DNA of 64,000 nucleotides from Micromonospora fulviviridis (GTDB lineage Bacteria; Actinomycetota; Actinomycetes; Mycobacteriales; Micromonosporaceae), in contig NZ_BMRA01000001.1 of NCBI RefSeq assembly GCF_014648395.1, forward strand, positions 872,521 through 936,520, in the 5' to 3' direction. Shown here one piece after another: positions 54,306 through 62,552 of this stretch. A program made the translations under genes and the position numbers. The notes beneath the pieces are model-generated. The model did no database searches. It was not told where the DNA came from and worked only from the letters and a program-made list of their open reading frames with translations. How positions within the stretch are numbered: the stretch's first letter is position 1; each line of letters starts with the position of its first letter.

Positions 54306-56147
54306 GTGACGACGCACGGCGATCCCGCCACCCATGCCGGCGCGCCCGCCGTCGCAGCCCGCACCGGACCCGACGACGCCGGTAAGGACAGGCCCGCCGA
54401 CACGGCGGAAGGTCTGCCCGCCGTACTCAGCGGCCTGCGGGCCGCGATCGGGGCGGCCCGGTTCCCGCTGGCCCTGCCCTCGGGCGAGCCGGCCCGGCGC
54501 ACCGCCGCCGGCCTCACCGACCAGCTCGACGACTACCTGCTGCCCCGGCTCGCCCGCCTCGACGCCCCGCTGCTGGTGGTGGTCGGCGGCTCGACCGGCG
54601 CCGGCAAGTCGACGCTGGTCAACAGCCTGGTCCAGGCGCGGGTCAGCGCCGCCGGGGTGCTCCGCCCGACCACCCGCTCGCCGGTGCTGGTCTGCAACCC
54701 GGCCGACGCCGCCTGGTTCCGCCAGGGCGAGCTGCTGCCCGGCCTGACCCGCACCACCGAGCCGAGCGAGCACCCGGGCACCCTCCAGCTGGTCACCGCC
54801 CCCGCGCTCCCGGCCGGGCTGGCCTTCCTCGACGCGCCCGACATCGACTCGGTGGTCGACGCCAACCGGGCGCTCGCCGGGCAACTGCTGGCCGCCGCCG
54901 ACCTCTGGCTCTTCGTCACCACGGCCGCCCGCTACGCCGACGCCGTTCCATGGGAGCTGCTGCGCAGCGCCCGCGCCCGGGGCACGGCCGTCGCCATGGT
55001 CCTCGACCGGGTGCCCCCGGAGGCGGCCGACGAGATCGCCGCCCACCTGTCCGAGATGCTCGCCGCACAGGACCTGGGCGCCGCGCCGCTGTTCGTCCTG
55101 CCGGAGACCTGGGTGGACGGGCAGGGGCTGCTCCCCGACCGGGTCACGGCGCCGCTGGGCGCCTGGTTCGCCCGGCTCGCCGCCGACGCCGAGACCCGTT
55201 CGGCGGTGGTCCGGCAGACCCTCGACGGTGCGCTGGCCGCGCTGCATCCCACCGTGGACGCGCTGGCCGACGCCGCGGACGAGCAGGTGGCCGCCGCCGA
55301 CGCGCTGGACGAGCGGGTCCGGGCGGCCTACCGGGGGGCGGAGCGGACCGTCGACCAGGGGCTCAAGGACGGCCGGCTGCTCCGCGGCGAGGTGCTCGCC
55401 CGCTGGCAGGAGTTCGTCGGCACCGGGGAGTTCTTCCGCAGCCTGGAGGCGCGGATCGGCCGGCTGCGCGACCGGGTGGTCGCCGCGGTCACCGGCCGTC
55501 CGGCCCCGGCCGCCGAGCTGCGGAACGCCATCGAGTCGCAACTGGTCACGCTGCTGCGCGGGGTGGCCGCCGAGGCGGCGGAGAACGCGTACACCGGGTG
55601 GAAGGCGCACCCGGCCGGGGCGGCGCTGCTCGAACCGGAGCTGGCGCACCCCTCGGCCGACCTGCCCGAACGCGCCGAGCGGCTGGTCCGCGACTGGCAG
55701 CGGGGCGTGCTGGAGCTGGTCCGGGCCGAGGGCGGCGACCGCCGCTTCGTGGCCCGCACCGCCGCGTACGCGGTCAACGCCACCGGCCTGGCCGTCATGA
55801 TCGCGGTCTTCGCGGCCACCGCCTTCATCCCGACCGGCCTGGAGGTGGCCACCGGCGCCGGCACCACGGTCGCCGCGCAGGCGGTCCTCCAGGCGATCTT
55901 CGGCGACCAGGCGGTCCGCAACCTCGCCAGCAAGGCGCGGGTGGACCTGCTGGACCGGATCGGCGCGCTGCTGACGGAGGAGGCCGACCGGTTCCTCGCC
56001 CGCACCGCGGAGGCACGCCCGGCCGCCGATTCCGGCGCCGCGCTGCGCCGGGCCGCCGGCGAGGTGGAGAAGGCCCGGCACCGCGCCGGCCTCTCCGGTA
56101 CGCCGGGCCCCGTGCTGCCCGCCGCCGACCAGGGCGGGCGCGCGTGA
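54306..56147 (+). CDS. Dynamin-like/ABC-type large GTPase (partner 1)
   Basis: 613 residues from GTG 54306. P-loop VVVGGSTGAGKSTLVNSLVQ (about residues 90-110), then PTTRSPVLVCNP (switch region), FLDAPDIDSV (G3, DxxG changed to DAPD) and MVLDRVPP for G4. The middle and C-terminal parts are long helices and contain a hydrophobic hairpin (VMIAVFAATAFIPTGLEVATG), so it likely attaches to the membrane. The family resembles dynamin-related proteins of actinomycetes. Its stop overlaps the GTG of partner 2. Its promoter region is shared with dnaK. Confidence 0.85.
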   Translation: MTTHGDPATHAGAPAVAARTGPDDAGKDRPADTAEGLPAVLSGLRAAIGAARFPLALPSGEPARRTAAGLTDQLDDYLLPRLARLDAPLLVVVGGSTGAGKSTLVNSLVQARVSAAGVLRPTTRSPVLVCNPADAAWFRQGELLPGLTRTTEPSEHPGTLQLVTAPALPAGLAFLDAPDIDSVVDANRALAGQLLAAADLWLFVTTAARYADAVPWELLRSARARGTAVAMVLDRVPPEAADEIAAHLSEMLAAQDLGAAPLFVLPETWVDGQGLLPDRVTAPLGAWFARLAADAETRSAVVRQTLDGALAALHPTVDALADAADEQVAAADALDERVRAAYRGAERTVDQGLKDGRLLRGEVLARWQEFVGTGEFFRSLEARIGRLRDRVVAAVTGRPAPAAELRNAIESQLVTLLRGVAAEAAENAYTGWKAHPAGAALLEPELAHPSADLPERAERLVRDWQRGVLELVRAEGGDRRFVARTAAYAVNATGLAVMIAVFAATAFIPTGLEVATGAGTTVAAQAVLQAIFGDQAVRNLASKARVDLLDRIGALLTEEADRFLARTAEARPAADSGAALRRAAGEVEKARHRAGLSGTPGPVLPAADQGGRA

Positions 56148-57823
56148 GCAACATCGTCGGCCGGATGCGGGAGGCGTTCCGGGGCGGGCAGCGGGTCGAC
56201 CCCGACGTCCTGATCGCGCGCCTCCAGGCGGTCCAGCGCTTCCTCGGCGCCGTCGACGGCCAGGTGCCCGACGCCCAGCTGGTCACCGCGCACACCGTGG
56301 TCGAGCGGGCCGGCACCCGGCTCGCCCTCTCCGGCCACCACACCGTGGTCGCGCTCGCCGGGGCGACCGGCAGCGGCAAGTCGAGCCTGTTCAACGCCCT
56401 CGCCCGGCTGGACCTCTCCCCGGTCGGCGTCCGCCGGCCGACCACGGGGGTGGCGCACGCCTGCGTCTGGGGGCAGCTGGACGGCGCGTCCCGGCTGCTC
56501 GACTGGATCGGGGTGCTGCCCCGGCACCGGTTCGTCCGGGAGAGCCCGCTGGACGGCGACGACGAGTCCGCCCTGCACGGCCTGGTCCTGCTGGACCTGC
56601 CCGACTTCGACTCGGTGCAGCGGACCCACCGGCTGGAGGTGGACCGGCTGCTCGGCCTGGTCGACCTGGTGGTCTGGGTGGTCGACCCGCAGAAGTACGC
56701 CGACCGCGTCATCCACACCAGCTACCTGCGCGAGTTCCACCGGCACAGGGACGTGACCGTGGTGGTGCTCAACCAGGCCGACCGGCTGCCCCCGGCCGAG
56801 CTGCCCCGCGTCCTCGGCGACCTGCGCCGGCTGCTCGACGCCGACGGGCTGGAGGGCGTCCCGCTGCTGCCCACCGTGGCCGTGGATCCGGCCGGGCTGG
56901 ACGGGCTCCGCGCCGAACTGGAGCGGACGGTCGCCGAACGGCAGGCCGCGCTGCGCCGGCTGGCCGGCGACGTGGACGCCGTGGTGGCCGAGCTCGAACC
57001 GCTGGTCGGGCCGGAGGCGCCCCGCAGCGGGCCGGGTGACGCCTCGGCGCGGGAGCTCACCACGGCACTGGCCGGGTCGGCCGGGGTGCCGACGGTGGCC
57101 GGTGCGGTCGAGGGGGCGTACCGGCACCGGGCCGTCGGCAGCACGGGCTGGCCGCTGGTCCGCGGCTGGCGGAAGCTGCGGCCGGACCCCCTGCGGCGGC
57201 TGCACCTGCCCGGCGGGGGCGCCGACGCGCCGGCGGAGAGCCTGGTCGCGGCCACCTCCGTACCCGATGCCACCGCCGCGCAGCGCTCGGCGCTCAACCT
57301 GGCCATCCGCGCGGTGGCCGACCGCTCCGCCACCGACCTGCCGGCGCCCTGGCCGGCCGCGGTGACCGCCGCGGCCCGGTCCCGGCTGGCCGACCTGCCG
57401 GACGCGCTGGACCACGCGGTGGCCGCCACCGACCTGGGCATGGACCGCCGGCCGACCTGGTGGCGGGTGGTCGGCGCCCTCCAGTGGCTGGTCACCCTCG
57501 CGGCGCTGGCCGGCCTGGCCTGGCTGGTGCTGGGCTACGCGCTGCGCATCCTCGGCCTGCCCGCCCTGGACTACCCCGAGCTGGGCGAGGTGCCGTGGCC
57601 CACCGTGCTGCTGCTCGGCGGCCTGCTGGCCGGGCTGCTGGTCGCGGCGCTGACCCGACCGGTGATCCGGTGGGCGGCGCGGCGCGCCCGGCGCCGGGCC
57701 GAGCAGCGGCTGCTCACCTCGGTCGGCAGCGTCGGCGAGAAGTACGTGCTGAACCCGGTCTGGGCGGTGCTGGCCCGCTACGCCGAGGCGCGCGACGCGC
57801 TGCGGGAGGCGGCCCGGCGCTGA
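56144..57823 (+). CDS. Era/YfjP-like membrane GTPase (partner 2)
   Basis: 559 residues from GTG 56144, overlapping partner 1 by 4 bases. Walker A GATGSGKSSLFNAL (about 69-82), G2 PTTGVAHACVW, G3 LLDLPDFDSVQRTHR and G4 VVLNQADRLPPAELP. A helical region follows and two membrane helices near the C-terminus (LVTLAALAGLAWLVLGY and VLLLGGLLAGLLVAA). The pair is translationally coupled, so both GTPases probably act in one membrane-associated complex, for example in envelope or septum remodelling (inference). Confidence 0.85.
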   Translation: MSNIVGRMREAFRGGQRVDPDVLIARLQAVQRFLGAVDGQVPDAQLVTAHTVVERAGTRLALSGHHTVVALAGATGSGKSSLFNALARLDLSPVGVRRPTTGVAHACVWGQLDGASRLLDWIGVLPRHRFVRESPLDGDDESALHGLVLLDLPDFDSVQRTHRLEVDRLLGLVDLVVWVVDPQKYADRVIHTSYLREFHRHRDVTVVVLNQADRLPPAELPRVLGDLRRLLDADGLEGVPLLPTVAVDPAGLDGLRAELERTVAERQAALRRLAGDVDAVVAELEPLVGPEAPRSGPGDASARELTTALAGSAGVPTVAGAVEGAYRHRAVGSTGWPLVRGWRKLRPDPLRRLHLPGGGADAPAESLVAATSVPDATAAQRSALNLAIRAVADRSATDLPAPWPAAVTAAARSRLADLPDALDHAVAATDLGMDRRPTWWRVVGALQWLVTLAALAGLAWLVLGYALRILGLPALDYPELGEVPWPTVLLLGGLLAGLLVAALTRPVIRWAARRARRRAEQRLLTSVGSVGEKYVLNPVWAVLARYAEARDALREAARR

Positions 57824-57890
57824 GTGCCGGCACGGCAGGCCCGGCGTGCTGACCGGTGTCCCTGCCGGCCACACGGCGTAGGGTCGGTGC

Positions 57891-59114
57891 ATGGCCACGC
57901 CACAGACCCCCTACGAGGCGGTGCTGCACGCCGCCCGCGACGTGACGAGGCTCGACTCCGCCCTGGACGCGGAGATGCTCGGCGCCGCGCTGCTCGGCAG
58001 CGTCTACGCCGTTGCCGAGACCGACCGGGAGAACGCCGTCCGCGAGTTCGTGGCCGGCTTCCTCACCGCCACCTCGCGCCGCCGCAGTGCCGCCGCGACC
58101 ACCATCCGCGCCGTCTTCGCCGCCCTCGTGCCGGACGCCGAGGGCGCCGCCCGGATCCGCCCGGGCGCGCTCGCCCCGGCCTGGGCCGGCCAGCTCGGCC
58201 GGGTGCACCTCACCGGCGCCTGGTCGTACGGCGACGTGTACGGCGATCAGACCTCCTACCTGGCCACCTTCGCCTACGACGACGCCGAGGGCGGGCCGGA
58301 GCACGCCCTGGTCGCCCTGGTCGACCACAACATCGGGATCACCAAGGACGTGTTCGTGGGCGGCCCGGCCGCCCGGATCGTCGAGCAGGCCCGGGAGATC
58401 TGCACCGAGGACGAGTTCACCTGGTTCCGCACCGAGGACCCGGCCCGGATGCGCGCCGAGGTGGGCCGCCACCTGGCGGTCACCGACGACCTCGGCGAGC
58501 TGCCCGCGCAGGGTTCGCTGGCCACCGACCGGGCGCTGGTGGGTGCCCGGCTGGCCGCGCTTCCCGGCCCGGCGGCGCCGCCGGCGACGGCCGACGTGCC
58601 GCCGCTCACCGACGAGGTGCGGACCCGGCTGATCCGGGGCTTCCTCGGCTCGCCCGAGGCGGTCCGGTTCGGCCTCGACCAGGTGGCCGACGGTGAGCTG
58701 GCCTCGCTGCACTTCTGCCTGGGGCTGCTGCTGGACCACGCGGCGAGCTTCCCGGACGCCGACCCGATGCGGTGGAGCCCGACGGTCGCCGAGCTGTTCC
58801 TGCTCGACTGGGTGCACCGCCGGGCCGTGCTGGACATGGACGACGCGGCCATGCTGCCCCGGGTGCTGCGCGGCTGGGCGGCGTACGCGGCCCGCCAGCG
58901 GGGCCTGCCCGCGGCGGCGGCCACCCGCACGGACGAGGCGGTCGCGGAGATGGTCCCCGAGTTCGCCCGGCTCTACAGCACCGGCGAGCGGCGCAGCCCC
59001 GCCACGGCGGCGGTGGCCCAGCTCATGGCGGACGGCGTCGACCCGGACGATCCGGCCGCGCTGGACGCCTGGATCGAGGCGAACCGGCACCGCCTCACCG
59101 ACGACCCGGCCTGA
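57891..59114 (+). CDS. Conserved hypothetical protein
   Basis: 407 residues, ATG 57891, no membrane segment. Mostly helical; regions such as GAWSYGDVYGDQTSYLATFAYDD and ALVALVDHNIGITKDVFVGGP look like an alpha/beta enzyme-like core, but no family is recognised. The middle has a Pro/Ala linker. It starts 67 bases after the GTPase pair and may be read from the same transcript. Confidence 0.65.
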   Translation: MATPQTPYEAVLHAARDVTRLDSALDAEMLGAALLGSVYAVAETDRENAVREFVAGFLTATSRRRSAAATTIRAVFAALVPDAEGAARIRPGALAPAWAGQLGRVHLTGAWSYGDVYGDQTSYLATFAYDDAEGGPEHALVALVDHNIGITKDVFVGGPAARIVEQAREICTEDEFTWFRTEDPARMRAEVGRHLAVTDDLGELPAQGSLATDRALVGARLAALPGPAAPPATADVPPLTDEVRTRLIRGFLGSPEAVRFGLDQVADGELASLHFCLGLLLDHAASFPDADPMRWSPTVAELFLLDWVHRRAVLDMDDAAMLPRVLRGWAAYAARQRGLPAAAATRTDEAVAEMVPEFARLYSTGERRSPATAAVAQLMADGVDPDDPAALDAWIEANRHRLTDDPA

Positions 59115-59141
59115 CCCCGCCCGGCCCCGATCCAGAGCGGA

Positions 59142-59900
59142 TCAGGCCGCGGTGGCGGTGGGGTCGGCGGTGGTCGACGGCGTGGCGCTCGGGTCCGGGT
59201 CGTCACGCGGGCTGAGCGTCGGCGTGGGCGACTCCTCCGGCGGGGTGCCGGTCGGTGTCGGGGTGCCGTCCGGCGGCGCCGTCGTCGGGTCCGGCCCGCC
59301 GGTCGGCGACGGCTTCGGGGTCGGCTCCGACGAGCTGCTGCTGGGTTCGGCGGTCGGGCTGGGGCTCGGCTCCGGGCCGGACGGCGACGGCGACGGCACC
59401 GGGGACGGGCGCGGCGAACCGGCCGGCGTGGTCCGGGTCGGGCGCGGCACGGGCGCGGGGGCGACCGGGCGGGACCGGCGGGAGCCGAGGTCGCTGTCGT
59501 CGGGCAGGGCCGGCGCGGCGGGGAGCACCGGCGCGGGCGGCACGGTGGTGGCCGCCGGGCCGGCGACGGGCGTCCGGGTGGGCGGCAACGGGGACTGGTT
59601 CCCCTCGGGCAGCGGGATCACCACCGGGCCGACCGAGGGGGTGGGGATGAACGGGGTGCTGCTGTCCGGGAGGGCGCTGTTGCCCACGGTGGCCGATCCG
59701 GCGCTGATCGCGGCGAGGATCGGCATGGACGCGGTGCCGGCCAGCAGCGCGACGGTGAACAGGTAGCCGCGGCTCGGGCCACCCAGGCCGTGCGCGCGGT
59801 GGGCGCCGACCACCGGCCGGTAGCCGGATCGCGGCACCGCCCGGTGCCGGCCGAGGAACGGAGCACCCGGAGGACCCTCTGGCGGCTCGGACACCGGCAC
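59142..59900 (-). CDS. Membrane-anchored Ser/Pro/Thr-rich surface protein
   Basis: 252 residues. One membrane helix at about 45-68 (YLFTVALLAGTASMPILAAI). The remaining 180 residues are Pro/Ser/Thr-rich and extracellular (PSPSPSGPEPSPSPTAEPSS), likely a wall-spanning stalk or glycosylated region. The cytoplasmic N-terminus is Gly/Pro/Arg-rich. No domain recognised. It is convergent with the hypothetical gene before it. Confidence 0.65.
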   Translation of the reverse strand: MPVSEPPEGPPGAPFLGRHRAVPRSGYRPVVGAHRAHGLGGPSRGYLFTVALLAGTASMPILAAISAGSATVGNSALPDSSTPFIPTPSVGPVVIPLPEGNQSPLPPTRTPVAGPAATTVPPAPVLPAAPALPDDSDLGSRRSRPVAPAPVPRPTRTTPAGSPRPSPVPSPSPSGPEPSPSPTAEPSSSSSEPTPKPSPTGGPDPTTAPPDGTPTPTGTPPEESPTPTLSPRDDPDPSATPSTTADPTATAA

Positions 59901-60379
59901 ACTCCTCGTACGTGTCGACAGGGCGGAAACCCGGCGCAGGCTAAACGGACAAATGCCACGCGGGGGTCATCGCCAGCTTGAACCAGTGACGCTCAGTTCA
60001 CCAGCCGCCACAGCGTGTCGACACACAAATTGTCCGTCGCCCGAGAACGGCTCACCAGACAAATACGTCTATGAGTCGCGAACGAGACGGAACGTCACCG
60101 GTGGAGGAGGCCATACTGTGGGCCCGCTCACCTCCTCTGCAATCATTCAGGCACGACGGCAACGCAGCCGCTACCTCCGCGCACCCCGCGGCTGGTGCGG
60201 TACGGCGCCGGCGCTCCCGGGTCGGGCTCCTGACGGACCCGGCTCACGCCGCGCGGCAACCCTCACCGGGGCTAGGCGCGGCCGCCAGGGACCGACCCGG
60301 CACCAGCCGGGTCGGGCGCACGATGTGCGCGGCACGGGTCACCCCCCGACGCCGGCGCAGACCAGACAGGGAGAGACGG
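59901..60379. promoter_or_regulatory. Long non-coding control region of the oxoacid dehydrogenase genes
   Basis: 479 bases without a convincing gene, partly AT-richer (59940-60085). CGTGTCGACA appears at 59911-59920 and 60014-60023; the second is within the palindrome GTGTCGACAC (60015-60024). CGGACAA (59946-59952) and TTGTCCG (60030-60036) form a separate inverted repeat. The frame of the E1-alpha gene runs through the downstream half but lacks a proper start there. Probable promoter and regulator sites. Confidence 0.5.
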
Positions 60380-61558
60380 ATGGCAAAGGGCGACCCCGGG
60401 GCCGCCACCCGCAGCAAGCGGGCCGCACCCCGTACCAAGCGCGCCGCCGCCACGGGCGAACCGGAGCTCGTGCAGCTGCTCACGCCCGAGGGCGAGCGGA
60501 TCGAGAGCGCGCTCGGCCCGGACGGGACCGAGTACCGCGTCGACTTCACCGACGAGGAGTACCGCGGGCTCTACCGCGACCTCGTGCTGGTCCGGAAGCT
60601 CGACGCCGAGGCCACGGCGCTCCAGCGCCAGGGCGAGCTGGGCCTCTGGGCCAGCCTGCTGGGCCAGGAGGCCGCGCAGGTCGGCTCCGGCCGGGCACTG
60701 CGCACGCAGGACATGGCCTTCCCGACCTACCGGGAGCACGGCGTCCTCTACTGCCGGGGCATCGACCCGATCATGCCGCTCGGCCTGTTCCGCGGCGTCG
60801 ACCAGGGCGGCTGGGACCCGAACGAGTTCAAGTTCAACATGTACACGATCGTCATCGGGGCGCAGACCCTGCACGCGACCGGGTACGCCATGGGTGTCGC
60901 CATGGACGGCAAGACCGGCAGCGACGAGGGCGAGGCGGTGATCGCCTACTTCGGCGACGGCGCCACCAGCCAGGGCGACGTCAACGAGTCCTTCGTCTGG
61001 GCCAGCGTCTTCAACGCCCCGCTGGTGTTCTTCTGCCAGAACAACCAGTACGCCATCTCCGAGCCGCTGGAGCGGCAGACCCGCGTCCCGCTCTACCAGC
61101 GGGCCGGCGGCTTCGGCTTCCCCGGCGTACGGGTGGACGGCAACGACGTGCTCGCGTCGTACGCGGTCACCCGGCACGCGCTGGACAACGCGCGGCACGG
61201 CCAGGGCCCGAGCCTCATCGAGGCGTACACCTACCGGATGGGCGCGCACACCACCTCCGACGACCCGACCCGGTACCGGATCGCCAGCGAGGTCGAGGCC
61301 TGGCAGGCCAAGGACCCGATCGCCCGGATGAAGGCGTTCCTGACCAAGCAGCAGATCGTCGACGAGTCGTTCTTCGCCGAGGTCGACGAGCAGGCCCGCG
61401 CCGAGTCGGTGCACCTGCGCGAGCGGGTGCTCGCCATGCCCAACCCGGAGCCGGTGACCATGTTCGACCACGTCTACCCCAACGGGTCCCCCGAGCTCGA
61501 CGAGCAGCGGGCCCAGTTCTCGAAGTACATGGAGTCGTTCGAGGGGAGCGCCCACTGA
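60380..61558 (+). CDS. 2-oxoacid dehydrogenase E1 component, alpha subunit
   Basis: 392 residues from ATG 60380 with AGGGAGAGAC upstream. A basic Ala/Lys/Arg-rich N-terminus precedes the ThDP domain: AYFGDGATSQGDVNESFVWA and CQNNQYAIS bind ThDP-Mg, and TYRMGAHTTSDDPTRY is the E1-alpha signature. With the beta subunit it decarboxylates a 2-oxoacid (pyruvate or branched-chain type) and transfers the acyl group to E2. Its TGA overlaps the E1-beta ATG (TGATG). Confidence 0.93.
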   Translation: MAKGDPGAATRSKRAAPRTKRAAATGEPELVQLLTPEGERIESALGPDGTEYRVDFTDEEYRGLYRDLVLVRKLDAEATALQRQGELGLWASLLGQEAAQVGSGRALRTQDMAFPTYREHGVLYCRGIDPIMPLGLFRGVDQGGWDPNEFKFNMYTIVIGAQTLHATGYAMGVAMDGKTGSDEGEAVIAYFGDGATSQGDVNESFVWASVFNAPLVFFCQNNQYAISEPLERQTRVPLYQRAGGFGFPGVRVDGNDVLASYAVTRHALDNARHGQGPSLIEAYTYRMGAHTTSDDPTRYRIASEVEAWQAKDPIARMKAFLTKQQIVDESFFAEVDEQARAESVHLRERVLAMPNPEPVTMFDHVYPNGSPELDEQRAQFSKYMESFEGSAH

Positions 61559-62547
61559 TGGCCACGGAGACGCTCACCCTCGGCAAGGCCCTCAACGCCG
61601 GCCTGCGCAAGGCCCTGGAGAACGACCCCAAGGTCGTCATCATGGGCGAGGACGTCGGCAAGCTCGGCGGTGTCTTCCGGATCACCGACGGTCTCCAGAA
61701 GGACTTCGGCGACCAGCGGGTGATCGACACCCCGCTCGCCGAGTCCGGCATCATCGGCACCGCGGTCGGCCTGGCCATCCGCGGCTTCCGGCCGGTCTGC
61801 GAGATCCAGTTCGACGGCTTCGTCTACCCGGCGTACGACCAGATCGTGTCGCAGGTGGCGAAGATGCACTACCGCTCGCAGGGCAAGGTGCGGATCCCGA
61901 TGGTCATCCGGATCCCCTACGGCGGTGGCATCGGCGCGGTCGAGCACCACTCGGAGTCGCCCGAGGCGTACTTCGCGCACACCGCCGGCCTGAAGGTCGT
62001 GACCTGCGCGAACCCGCAGGACGCGTACTCGATGATCCAGCAGGCCATCGCCTCCGACGACCCGATCGTCTTCCTGGAGCCGAAGCGGCGCTACTGGGAG
62101 AAGGGCCCGGTCGAGCTGGACGCCCCGCTGGCCGAGGCGTACCCGCTGCACGCCGCCCGGGTCGCCCGGCCGGGCACCGACGCCACGGTGCTGGCGTACG
62201 GCCCGATGGTGCGTACCGCCCTGGACGCGGCCACCGCCGCCGCCGAGGACGGCCGGGAGCTGGAGGTCATCGACCTGCGCACGCTCTCCCCGCTGGACCT
62301 GACCGCCGCGTACGAGTCGGTGAAGCGCACCGGCCGCTGCGTGGTCGTCCACGAGGCCCCGGGCAACCTGGGCCTCGGGTCGGAGATCGCCGCCCGGATC
62401 ACCGAGGAGTGCTTCTACTCCCTGGAGTCCCCGGTGCTGCGGGTCACCGGCTTCGACACCCCCTACCCGGCCGCCCGGGTGGAGGAGGAGTACCTGCCGG
62501 ACCTCGACCGGGTGCTCGACGCCGTCGACCGCACCTTCGGCTGGTGA
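61558..62547 (+). CDS. 2-oxoacid dehydrogenase E1 component, beta subunit
   Basis: 329 residues from ATG 61558. GEDVGKLGGVFRIT, then LAESGIIGTAVGLAIRGFRPV and EIQFDGFVYPAYDQIVSQ, with RIPYGGGIGAVEHHSES, are typical E1-beta motifs. The C-terminal transketolase-like domain ends with GFDTPYPAARVEEEYLPD. It forms the ThDP site together with E1-alpha. Six bases separate its stop from the E2 start. Confidence 0.95.
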   Translation: MATETLTLGKALNAGLRKALENDPKVVIMGEDVGKLGGVFRITDGLQKDFGDQRVIDTPLAESGIIGTAVGLAIRGFRPVCEIQFDGFVYPAYDQIVSQVAKMHYRSQGKVRIPMVIRIPYGGGIGAVEHHSESPEAYFAHTAGLKVVTCANPQDAYSMIQQAIASDDPIVFLEPKRRYWEKGPVELDAPLAEAYPLHAARVARPGTDATVLAYGPMVRTALDAATAAAEDGRELEVIDLRTLSPLDLTAAYESVKRTGRCVVVHEAPGNLGLGSEIAARITEECFYSLESPVLRVTGFDTPYPAARVEEEYLPDLDRVLDAVDRTFGW

Positions 62548-62552
62548 GCGGC

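Noticed and set aside
59953..60379. N-terminal extension of the E1-alpha subunit
   Set aside because: The in-frame residues upstream are Arg/Pro-rich with no family match, and ATG 60380 has a good ribosome-binding site.
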